Positions 45,367-55,979 of a DNA stretch of 64,000 bases are shown piece after piece; positions within the stretch are counted from its first letter, which is position 1; every line of letters starts with the position of its first letter. The notes under the pieces are model-generated. The model had not been told where the DNA came from. It ran no database searches and saw only the letters and a program-made list of their open reading frames with translations. This DNA comes from Diplosphaera chodatii (taxonomy: Eukaryota > Chlorophyta > Trebouxiophyceae > Prasiolales > Stichococcaceae). The DNA lies in assembly GCA_032358165.1 (NCBI GenBank), contig JAALGY010000032.1, positions 310,001-374,000 on the forward strand. Reading direction: 5' to 3'. The translations under genes were made by a program, and so were the position numbers.

Positions 45367-47732
45367 ATGAAGGTGTTCCTGACCAGCGGCACGGGGTACG
45401 TCGGCGCCGCGATCACCAAGCGCTTGCTGGCCGAAGGCCATTCAGTTGGTATGTCAGAGCTTCTCGGACAGCCATGTCAGGATGAACGGCGATGCTTGTG
45501 TCCCTTCATGCGCGGTTGCAGGCCGGTCGAGCACCGTCGCAGATGATAAGCGACATGAAACTCAGCGGCCAAATGCTGCACGAAAGTTTTGCTTACTTCA
45601 ATCATTGCACTTGACGTGTCCTGTATATCTTTCGCTGGCCGACACTTGATAAACTCCACCTTGCAGTGGCGCTGGCTCGGACCGATGCACGTGCGGAGCA
45701 GCTGCGGGGTGCGGGCGTCGAGCCCGTTGCCGGCGAGCTGCAGTCTCTGGACGTCCTGAAGCACGCTGCATCGCAAGGTGCGTGCGCCTCCTGAACCCTG
45801 AGCTGTGTTCACCGTGCGAGTCTGCATCATTACTCATCATGTTCTGTCATGATGGCTGCACGCTAGCGCGGCAGCCTACCCTGCAGGGTAATGCGACGAT
45901 GATTGCATACGATATGATGTCCAGAACTGAGTCGTCTGTGTGGGTAGTCCCACAGCCGATGCGGTGATCCACACCGCCTTCATCCACACCGGCAATGCTT
46001 GCTTCGAGGACCGCATTGCCGTGGACCGCGCCGCAATCGGCGCCCTGATCGACGGCCTGGCCGGCACAGAGTGAGCGGCAACCTCCTACAAAGAGAGCTT
46101 CCTTTATGTTGCGGTGATTGGGGTGCTCTGTGCTGCTGTCTGCACTTGCTTGCGCTGATGTTGGACCGTAGAGCCCCACGCGTCCATGTCGAAACATGAT
46201 GCAGCATGCAGGCGTGGCTTGCAGTATTTTCTGAGCAAATGCTGCACGAACGCCACACGGACTCTCGCAGTCTGAAGGTCCAGCGCGCTCATGTGAATGG
46301 CGCCGGCACAGCCTTGCAGACACGGTCACACACATGTCACCTGACAAGATGTGGCCTGACCAGCATTCTGCTGCATCCGCCGCAGCAAGCCGCTGATCAC
46401 GACGTCTGGCGGCGGCGTGCTGGGCGACTCCGGCGCGGTGCCCATGTCGGAGGAGCTGCCGGTCGACGCGACCGCGCTGCCCTTTGCGCTGCGCGCGCTG
46501 TCAGAACGGGTGCGCCATGCGTACCCATGATGACCACCGCCGCTGCCGGCCAGCAGACCAGTCAGGCTCAGAGGCACATGAGCAATGCGAAAGTCCTGGC
46601 AACCTGTTCGAACTATGAATGGCCTTGGCGCCGACATCAGAGCGGTGTCTAAAAGATGCATCCATCTGCAGGAACGTCTTGCCAACCAAGTACCCATGGC
46701 GCCAACTACAATCCTCACGTCATTGCAATCGCAGGACACGGTGCTGGCGGTGGGCCGGGGCGTGCGCTCCTGCGTCATCCGTTTGCCGCCATATGTGTAC
46801 GGCGGCGGCGGCCCCGGGTTCGCGACCTGGCAGATGGAGGGCTTCCGCGCCGCGGGCGCCGCCTACTACTTCGGCACGCCCGACCACAAGGTGCGTGGGA
46901 GCTGAGGCTGCTTCAGGTTGCAGGGTCGCCACCTCTTAGGAGTTCAGCCCCATATATGAACACACCTGCCATCATCCTGTGGATCCTTTGATGCTGTTGA
47001 GTGCACGCACCAAATGAGTATGAGATAAGGTCTGAGTACCCTGTGACCTCTCTACAAACCGATGTGGTGTCGCCTGCACGGCGCAGATCAGCGCGGTGCT
47101 CGTGGACGACGTGGCGGCGGCATACCTGAAACCCTACGCCCTGTCATACATCAAATCAATGTTTGTTGCATGACCGTGCAGATCAGCGCGGTGCATGTGG
47201 ACGACGTGGCGGAGGCGTACCTGCTGGCGCTCGAGAAGGCGCCCCCGGGCTCCATCTTCAACGTCGCCAACGACCACGGGCTGCGCGCCGATGCCATCGC
47301 CGAGGTGCGCTGCAGGGTTTAGGCAGCATCGTGTCTTCATACAGTATCTGCCTGCGCTGCATGGGCAGTTCTTTGTCCTCTGGGTGCAAGGGTCGAACTG
47401 GCTGGCATGTTGCCTGCCGTGTGAGAGGGGTCTTCATGTACATAAGTCCAGGTTACAGAAGGTGCGCAGGGCACCGACGCCCATGCAATGACTGACGTGT
47501 GCCGTGTGCGGGGCAGGCGCTGGCAGCCAACATAGGGCTGACGGCCCCGGTGGCCGGCCTGAGCTTCGAGGAGGCGGCCGCGAAGAACGTGGTGCCGATC
47601 TGGATCGTGCCCGCGCTCATGGTGAACATCCAGATGGACAGCGGCAAGGCGGAGCGGGTGTTGGGGTGGAGGCCGGCGCCGCGCCCAGGCGGCATGCTGG
47701 AGGACATCCGCAGCGGCTCCTACAAGCAGTGA
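45367..47732 (+). CDS. Atypical short-chain dehydrogenase/NAD-dependent epimerase-like protein (SDR_a7 type)
   Basis: Exons: 45367-45448, 45667-45777, 45956-46070, 46386-46509, 46735-46890, 47182-47304, 47517-47732; 927 nt, 308 aa, in frame. Rossmann start MKVFLTSGTGYVGAAI with the extended/atypical SDR glycine pattern; DAVIHTAF; VIRLPPYVYGGGG; AVHVDDVAEAYLLALEKAP; and the ERVLGWRP end typical of nucleoside-diphosphate-sugar epimerase relatives. Where classical SDRs have YxxxK this protein has PFALRALSER, so the catalytic Tyr is absent, as in the atypical subgroup 7. It likely binds NAD(P), but its reaction is unknown. Exon 6 and the last exon each have partial copies about 95 bp away. Confidence 0.88.
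47086..47223 (+). repeat. Duplicated 5' edge of SDR_a7 exon 6
   Basis: The acceptor and exon start encoding ISAVHVDDVAEAYL (from 47181) has an upstream copy at 47086-47127, offset 95, reading ISAVLVDDVAAAYL, which then breaks into AAACCCTA. Confidence 0.92.
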
Positions 47733-47905
47733 AAGAGAGCAAAGGCACCATATGTAGGGACAGCCCGATCCGACCAGCTGGCCAGCATGCTGGAGGACAT
47801 CCGCAGCAGCTCCAATAGGGAGTGAACGAGAGACAATACAGGGCTGGGCAGGAAATGCCGGCCATCAGGTAGCTGGATGATGTTGCAGCGGCTCATACAG
47901 AGTGA
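47690..47905 (+). repeat. Repeated 3' end of the SDR_a7 coding region
   Basis: The end of the last exon with the stop and early 3' flank (47694-47740) recurs at 47787-47830 (offset 93), and a third decayed copy of GCAGCGGCTC..ACA lies at 47885 (offset 82). Here the copies lie beyond a stop codon, not in an intron. Confidence 0.88.
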
Positions 47906-48542
47906 AGTGATGCTGCTGGGCTGACGGCCGTTGACACAGCAGACCAAGCGCGCGCATCTGCCTGGTTATCATCTGCCGACAGGTGTGCGGCATAAGCAAC
48001 AGAGGCCAGTTGTGTGTCAGCCGATCAGCATATCTCAAGGTACCAGCTGTCGGGTGGCTTGTCGTTCCTACCGCATGGAAATGCACCAGTCAAGCGGCAC
48101 GAATAAGGTTGGACATCAGTGTGATTTCGCGGTCTGTCGGTGTACGGCATTGTCGGCTACATCAACCTTGTGTGTCACTGCTGGAACCAAAGCTTGCAGC
48201 CAAGCAAAGTAGCACCCCGAAGTCGACGCAATCAGCAAGGGCGGCACATTCCGTGTTGCGACCAGTAGGTGGATCCATGTGTGCAAATCCAGTGACAGGC
48301 ACGCGATGAATGCTACTGCTGCAAATTGAAATGAACTGAAGAGATGCAAGTCAACCTCCCCGGTCATGCTCCTGTCTGTAATGCTGCTGACCACATGCAC
48401 CACAGCACAGCACGGACGCACGATCATGCCAGCGGCTGCCCATGACCACGTGCACTGGAGCTCCAGCCCCAGCCCTGTATGGCGCTGGGTGCACGTACTC
48501 CAATGCGGTAGCAACTGGGGCTGGCCCCTGCGTGCCAGTGGG
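47733..48542. other. Intergenic region between convergent genes
   Basis: Apart from the repeated gene end, no exon or RNA gene recognised. Confidence 0.5.
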
Positions 48543-51500
48543 CTATGCGGCGCGACGTGCGCGGCTGCGGCGGGCGGCGGGCCCCAAGCGTGCCGGCTGC
48601 GACACGACTCCCACCTCCTCACCAGCAGCAGAATCGCCAGCCAGGCCTGAGGTACGGCAACCACACCATCAGACACCTGGGATACGCTGCTGCGGGGACT
48701 ATGGCATTATCAGCATGTGGAATGGCTAAGCCGCCTTGCACCGCACAGCGCATATGAGTTTTCACCAGCAGCACATGATCACACGCTGTACCGTATGTCG
48801 CGTCCAATGTCAGGTTGACCCATCTCAGCAAGCGACACATAAAGTCGAACAGTTGGTGCAGGTTCGAGTGAGGGTCCCAGGGGTGCCGCCCATGCACACC
48901 TGAGACCGCCGCCGAGACTGCGCGGCTCACGCTGCGGGTGGCACGGCCGACAGACGCGGCGGCGGCGGCCGCCGCGCCCCGCGCCGTCTGCTTGCTGGCC
49001 CCCAGCGACGTCTCCTCTGAGGGCAGCGCAGACTCAGGGCCCTGCATCCAGGCAGGCGCATGCGTCAGCCTGCTGGCTGGAGCTGCGCCTGAGGAAGCAG
49101 CGCGCACGCGGCAGGATCATGAAGGCGCGTTGATGTAGCTTCTGCATCAGCGGATAGGCGCGGCTCACTGCACACAGCACCACCGTGCTGCCTACTCAGC
49201 CCAACCGCCGGGGCAATCAAGCGGGGCATGCAGTGGTTTCAGTGTTCCGGGCATGCAGGCAAAGCAGCAGCTGTCCGGTCACGCCACGCACCTCAGCAGC
49301 GTCGTGCAGCAGCGAGGACTCGGTGGCGCCCCCCTGCAGCGATGCCGACGGCGCTGATGACGGCTGCTTCCTCCTTCCTGCAGGCCGCGCCGCAGCCGGC
49401 GCTGACATGGCTGCCGGCCCCTTGCCGGGCCGCCTGCCACATTGGAGCACACACTGGGAGTCAGCTACCGAGGACTTCTGTATGTCTGGCGCCTCCTGCC
49501 TGCCGGATGGTTGGGGCAGACGGTGCCATGCATGACAAGTACCGCAGCACGTCCGGCTTTGCAGTGACTTGGAACTTTTGTGCAATGGCAGCATGGCCGA
49601 GGCTTCAGCAGCCTCACTTCAGGGGAGCAGCTCACCATCTGCCAGATGACACAAAGCTGCCACAGGCACCTGCACGAGGGTGCCCAGCAGCAAGGAATGC
49701 TCACCGCATTGACGGCGCTGCAGGGCTGGGCGGCGGCACGCTTTGTGCCTCAGGCAGCAGCAGCGCATCGGCATCCTCATCCGCCAACTCAGCCTCATCC
49801 GCTTCATCTGCCGGGCCTTCCAATGCGTCCACAGGGCTCTGCTGTGCTGCCGCCAGCATGGCCATGTAGCCGCGCCTGCAGCATCATGCACGCATGATGC
49901 GACCAGCATGGAAGACAGCTTGCAGCGAGATACAAACCCTTGGCAGAAGGTGGACTTCTCCAATGACTCGCCGCAGGCCTCCATTGCATGCACTTGCATG
50001 TGTGCTGAACTGGCACAACACTGGGCCAGCGCCACAAATCGTCAATCTGGAACACTCCACTGTAGCATTCTCATGAGACATACCACAGGAGGCGCGTGGC
50101 CAGGGCGGCAAACACCGCGGCGCACGCCACGGCGATCACTGCCGCACTGTTCGCCGTGGGCTCAGCCGCCGCCGGCTGCTGCTCGTCTGAGGTCTCGGGG
50201 CTGCCAGACGCGCCGCTCGGCTGCGATGCTTGGTGGACTGCGGGGTGCGCTGAAGTGTCAGCCCCGGCCTCAGCCTCAGCCGCCGCGGGCTCAGAGGCAG
50301 GTTCTGCTGCAGCCTTCGCCTCCGCCACTGGTTCCGGTGGCGGCGGTGCCGTTGTCAGGCGCCAGATGATGCCATCATTGTCTGCCTCTGGCTTGTCGAC
50401 AGGCTTGTCTGTCGCCGCCGGAGTGTCCTCAGCGGACGCCTGAGCCTGCGGTGCTGCTGGCTCCAGGGCATCCTGATGCGCAGGCGTCGGCTGGGACGCT
50501 GCGGGCCTTTCATCCGGCCGGACTGCTGTGTCATCGGCGGCTGGATGCGGCTCCTGTTGATCCTGCAGCATCGAGGCAGCCATTGCAGTTTCGGGACACC
50601 CGACATGGGTGCAGGTGTGATGCCACACATTCGGCCATGCAGTGCTAGGGTTGCCAGGCTGTGCTGCCGGTGTGCACCTGCTGCTGCGCAGCGGTGGGAC
50701 CTGCGCCGGACGCTGGGCTGCCCTGCACCGCCTGCCACAGCTCCTGCAGTGGATGAACATGAACAGCTGAGCTACACCCGAGACTCCATGTGAGAGCTGT
50801 CCAACAAGTACAACAAAGCCGACGCGGTAGGCATCCTGCTGCGCAGGGTCACAGATGGGCAAGCGGCCATCATCACGGCCGCTGCCTGTCAAGGCGTGAC
50901 CACGCCAAACCCTCTATGCTGAGAGCGTGCAAGACGAACCGATGCGTGTCGGCGCAGGTGCTGCGCTAGAGTGTGCGGCCTGGGCGGCTGCTGCGGCGGG
51001 GCCTGCTGCTGTGTCAGGGGCTGCGGCGGCGCGGCGGATTCACTTCTGAGCCACCCCTTTGGCAGCGGCATGGCGGACGCCGCCTGCCTTGCGCCTGCAT
51101 CAATCCAGACTGTGCCATCAGTGACGATCTTCATTGTCTCAACATGGCCTGCGCACGACCACAAAGCATGTTGCCTGGTTTGTGGAGCAGACAGCAGCAC
51201 ACAGCTACTATACAGGACCCCTGCCCTACATCTGGTGTCAAATGCTGGACACACGGTGCATCCGGGGAATCCTTGAGCCAAGGCGACACATCAAGCCTTG
51301 CCGCCGGGAACGATAAAAAGGTATCAACCATGAACCCTCACCGTGCCACGCCTGCGCTGGAGACTGGGGGAAGACTGCGCGGCCGGCGCCGCCAATCCCG
51401 CTGCCGCCCCAGCCATGCAGCGGGGGCATCAGGCCAGACAGGGCCGCCGCCGTCGCCAGCACCGCGATTGCCAGCAGCGCGCTGAGGACCGCGTCCGCTG

Positions 51501-54178
51501 CGCTCCTGAGCACAGAGTCCCGGGACGCGCTGTGCCGGCCCTTGCTTGTGCGCGCCTGCGGCTGCGAATCACACAAATTGAAGTAGGTTAGGCTACATCA
51601 GATTAGGTTTACATACTTTCCTCCAGTTTCAACCGTGTGGGTGCATTGTTTACAACATAGTACACAGTTCACAACAGGCACATGATGACATATCAACAAT
51701 GCTAATGTCATGTTTGCACAGTGAACCATATGCAGAAGCTGCGGAGGGCGATCGGGCTGAGCAATACACACGCAGCAGCAACGTTCTGCAAGTTGCAAAC
51801 ATGTGCACCGAAGCAACTTACTGGCGCTTCCGCATGATCGGTGGAAGACGGCGAGGTCGCAGTGCTGATTGGGCTTGCAAAAGCGCCGCCGTCTGCCTGC
51901 TGGCACCAGAATGTAAGGGTTTCTGAAGATATAAGATCCACCAGATGATCAAGCCGTCAACGGCTTGCGAGGAGTTTCAGGGGACCGTGACTGCTGTGTC
52001 ACATGCAGTCACATTCACAGTTTCGCTGCCACTGCGCCGGGTGTGCACGGCCAATGGCAGCATCTGGGTCCAAGCCGTGGGTCTGGTCACTCCTGCCTCT
52101 GGCATGTGTGCGCTGAACGTGCATGGCAACGCAAGAACTTGTGCGGCCTGTCACAGAGGTGTGGGTGTGCAACCGTCACTGGGGTGCCTGGGGGTCAGCC
52201 GGGCTCGCCTGCGGGGGCGTGGGGGCGTCGGGGCTGCCGCTGCCGGCGGACGCCATGGCCCTGATGCCGGTGGCGGCCGCCTCCAGGCTGGCGCGCAGCT
52301 CCTCCCCCTGCGCGAGCAGCTCCCGCCGCACCCTGTCCGCCTCGTCCTGCAGGGGGTGCCCAGCTTTTAGGGTTTAGCTGAGGCGCAGCGCCACCCTTCA
52401 CTCGCCAGTGTTGCAGCTGACACAAGGGGCTTCCCATCGCTGTGAAGTGGCGCTGCTGATACAGGCGCCCAGCTTCTGAGGGCCATGCATGTGGCCGTGG
52501 CCTGGACGCAAGGGCTGAAAGCTGGAAGGAACTGGTGCACGCCCCAGCAACCTGCTGGCCGGGCGCTCAGCTTGAGGCCCAGCCACGCAGCTGGTAGACA
52601 ACCTTCCACACTCTCTACCATAATCATACGAAGCTGACTGAAGGCGTTCCATGGCGTCTTCCGGTGCCAGACGGCCTCCACGCACCAGACTGCAGTGCAG
52701 CTGGTCGTCCGGTGCGTCTGCGGCCGCCGCTGCCGGCGGCTCAGCCCCGGCCGACCCGGAGGAGAAGGGCCCACTGCTGGGGCTCTGGAGGCGCGTCTGG
52801 TGCTCGGAAGCTGCTCCAGTCCTGCACATGCACGGGCAAGCGCAGATGCAGCTTTGCTGTGTTTCAGGGGCGAGCTGCAGGGCGGATGCATGTGAGCTAC
52901 GTGCTGCAGTGAGCGCGGGCTGACTGCGCTGCGACTGTCGACACAGGAGCAGGGCAAGCAGCTGTTTGGCATAGCAGTTTGCATGCCAGGCTGCAACGTC
53001 AGCGACAGTCTCAACAAGCAGCTACCAGGCCGGAGGCGGCGGCTGCGCGTCACCCTCTGCAAAGTCTGCCAGCGGCAGGCGGCCCGCCAGCGCACTGCCG
53101 TCGTCGTCAAGCTCCTCATCCTCATCCAGCCGCTGCAGGGACCCCGACCCGGGCGCCTGTCGGGAACAGAGTGCATGGGTTTGAGATCATCACATCGAAT
53201 CAAATCCCAAGCACTTCACGGAACGATTGCAGGCAGTCCGATTGCAGCACCACTTCAGCAGTGAGACAGTCAACGTGGCCATGGACATTGACGCTGTGGT
53301 TATGGTAGAAGAGCAGGACTTTTCCAAAACTACTGGATCAGTTTTGGAACCACCTGTGCACGCAGGGCTGCGCCTTTCTGCAAACAAGGGCACACGCAAA
53401 CAGGATTGATGCAGGGATGACGCTGCCAAGCACAGCACCTGCGGGATGGCGTCGGGCTCGGCTGACGGCTCCCGCTCTGGCAGCTCGTCGATCGGCTGCC
53501 CCACCCGTGCTTGCGCCTGGAAACAGGAACCTAGAATCAGTGCAAATGTCAGGCCAATGCACCTGCCGCACTGTCTGCATGACCCAGGAGGCACTGTGCC
53601 GCCGCCTGCATGCATGCCCCTATACAGATCGACGATTGTTGTCGTTTTGCATAGAAGACATAGTGCTCGCCGTGCGCATGGTATGCGCCAGCGCCTCGTC
53701 GTACATCACGTCCAGCCGCTGCGCCGCCTCCTGGGCGTCAGGCCCCACGCCATGGGCCTCCGGCTCGGGGCTCGTCAGCCAGCTCTGGGACTCCTCATCC
53801 TGGATTGCCAGAGTAGTTTAGTAGTAAACGTGAACATCTGTGGGTTGTGGACCATCTTCACATGAGCATTTCTCAAGTACTTGGACTGCTCGGAGCGTCC
53901 ATAATGTACCGAGAAGGCGTGCGGCTGTGTACAACCTGCACGGCATTGCTTCCTCTGCAGCAGCGTTGCTTGCGCTGCAGTCGTAGCCCAGCATGCATGG
54001 TTTGAATGTGGCGCACCCCCATGTCGGAGAAGCCCGGGCTGTGCGCTGCAGGAGGCGACGCGGCGCTGGGGGCATCGCCGCTGACAGGCGTGAGCGGCAG
54101 CATGACAGCCACCTGCTCATCCCCCCCTGCTGAGCCCTTGTCCTCGGTGGCTGCGGCGCCGTCCGCAGGGTCCGACAT
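48543..54178 (-). CDS. Unrecognised acidic protein with two membrane segments
   Basis: Model of 13 exons (minus): 54017-54178, 53626-53799, 53439-53516, 53026-53156, 52686-52776, 52188-52346, 51342-51555, 50940-51094, 50084-50562, 49705-49875, 49292-49433, 48900-49041, 48543-48646; 2202 nt, 733 aa. Every junction keeps frame, which is unlikely by chance. N-terminal 265 residues are acidic and Ser/Pro/Ala-rich with a helical piece (AAQRLDVMYDEALAHTM; EADRVRRELLAQGEELRASL). First hydrophobic segment about 284-306 (AVLSALLAIAVLATAAALSG); a long Pro/Ala/Glu-rich region follows; second segment about 525-547 (AVIAVACAAVFAALATRLLW); then an acidic patch (ADEADEAELADEDADALL) and a basic end. An alternative stop at 50071 would give a tail-anchored form. 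No family recognised. Intron 6 needs a GC donor. Two separate genes cannot be excluded. Confidence 0.55.
52366..52376 (-). repeat. Telomere-like motif before an acceptor of the unrecognised gene
   Basis: On the minus strand CTAAACCCTAAAA ends about 16-20 nt before the acceptor of exon 52188-52346. Confidence 0.7.
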
Positions 54179-55979
54179 GTCTGCGTCTGCAGCCCGGCAG
54201 GCTGCTCAAGATCATTGGCAATGTGGGACCTGGCATTGTAGCGCAGCGGGGTTGTGGTGGGCAACTGCCACACGAGCATGCCTTGTAAACAAACTGAGCA
54301 AGCTCTAAGCAACTATCAGATAGCTCATGGCTGCTGTGCTGCTCCAAGACGAGCGACCGAACCCGCCTGGACACACTTCACAGGCATGACACCTGTCGCC
54401 GAGTGGGCTGTACCATCCTCTTACCATCAGCAAGGAGCGGCGGCATGGCAGCAGGCAGGCCGCCGCTGCTGCGCCGAGCCGCTGCCAGGCTGCCGGCCGG
54501 GGTGCGTGTGTTCGGCCGCACTCCGAAAGGGTTGCTGGTCGGGCTGTATGGCGCCTGCAGTCGAGCATGACGCAGCAGTGACGCTCAACCTTGACGTAGG
54601 TTGCCACCCTGCATGCTAGGTGAGGCAGCGGCTGCACGACTGCGAGGTGCTTCGCCATGAGGAGCTCAGATGCAGGCGTCCTCCGAGCGGTATGATGGAC
54701 CGCCAGCATCAGGTCTCAGAAAGTTGCGCAGCAAAATCGCATGTCACCTGCGGCAGCGTCTCCTCAGGAGTGACCGCATCCCCAGCAGTTGCCCAGTTCT
54801 CCTGCTCGCCACAGGGCGACGGCGTGCCTTCGTGCTCCGAAGACATCGAGGAAGCCCTGCCGGTGTCAGAGCAGTCCCTGCGGAAGATCCGACAACACTG
54901 CTTGTGTCTGTGCCACAGCAGCGACAGCTGTGCTGCTCAAATGCTGCCCAGCGACAAACCTCAAGAGTAGGACATGTAGCATGCAATCAGACGGAAACAG
55001 GTCGTGGATCAGCGCTGGGACTAGACTCTAAGGAGCCAAGGTCAAACGGAGCCACGTCGGGCTTCACAACGAGTGCACGATCCCAAAATGCAGAAGGTCA
55101 CATGGAGGCCGCCTTCGTACCTGTCTTTCAACGACGTGGTGACTTTCAGTGGGCTACCTCCACCCACAAGGGTGCCGCTGGGCCGCTTGATGCGCATGTT
55201 TTGCTCGTCAAGCTGCAGAAGGGGGTGTCGACTGGTGTCGTCGTCAGGTTCCGCCATTGGTCCTTCAAAGGCAACCCACCGAGCGGCAGTGTAAGCCTGA
55301 TGACAGACTCGGAAGGCGACCTATCTACCAGAAGCACTACTCAGCCAGACGCTGCCTGCCTTCGGAGACCAACGGCCAGTGCTGCGGGGCATTTCAAATG
55401 CAAACTTTGCAGTACAGATAGGGTTTGCCTAGCAAGTCAGGTTAGTCATCAAACAAGTCGACAACAGCAGCAGGTCGACACTGTTGCACGCCGGCCTGTA
55501 CAGTACGATGCTCCCGATTGCGTCGATGAAAGCACGTACGCCAGCCGTAGGTGCTACGGCATGTGGAACCACAAAAGCAGGGACTTAAATGCACTTGCTG
55601 CCAGAACAGTATATGTCACAGGGTTGGTTTGCCTGCAGTAGTTTGAAGCGTTCCTGATGTAGCACCTCAGCAATCGGCCATGCTTCACTGCTACATCTGC
55701 AACCTGTTCACGCTTGCTGGGGTTCAGCGGGCGAGCCACTCAGATGTATGCAGCTCTGCATCGTGACGAGCCTGAGTGCACAGTCAGACCACTTGCGGGT
55801 GTCGGAAGCACAGCTGGGCCGTACCTAACAGTGAGCGCACAGTGGTCTGCTGGGCCGTGGTTCAGCTGCATCGTGCCGTGAACCTGATCTGCGGGTGCTG
55901 GGCCCATCGTCCGGCCCGAGATCGCACAAACACCAGCAGCGGCTGCGCACAGCGGGGCAGCGCCGAGGCTGCCACCGCG
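54179..55979. other. Intergenic region with one long open frame
   Basis: 1.8 kb between divergent genes. An uninterrupted plus-strand frame runs from an ATG at 54670 to 55641 (323 codons) with Ser/Arg/Gln/Thr-rich composition and no recognisable domain; overlapping frames on both strands are also fairly long. I treat it as a possible but unproven gene. Nothing else recognised. Confidence 0.35.

Noticed and set aside
47089..47127. Upstream copy as the true start of SDR_a7 exon 6
   Set aside because: It breaks after about 40 bp into AAACCCTACG, whereas the copy at 47182 continues through the conserved ALEKAP and NVAND region.
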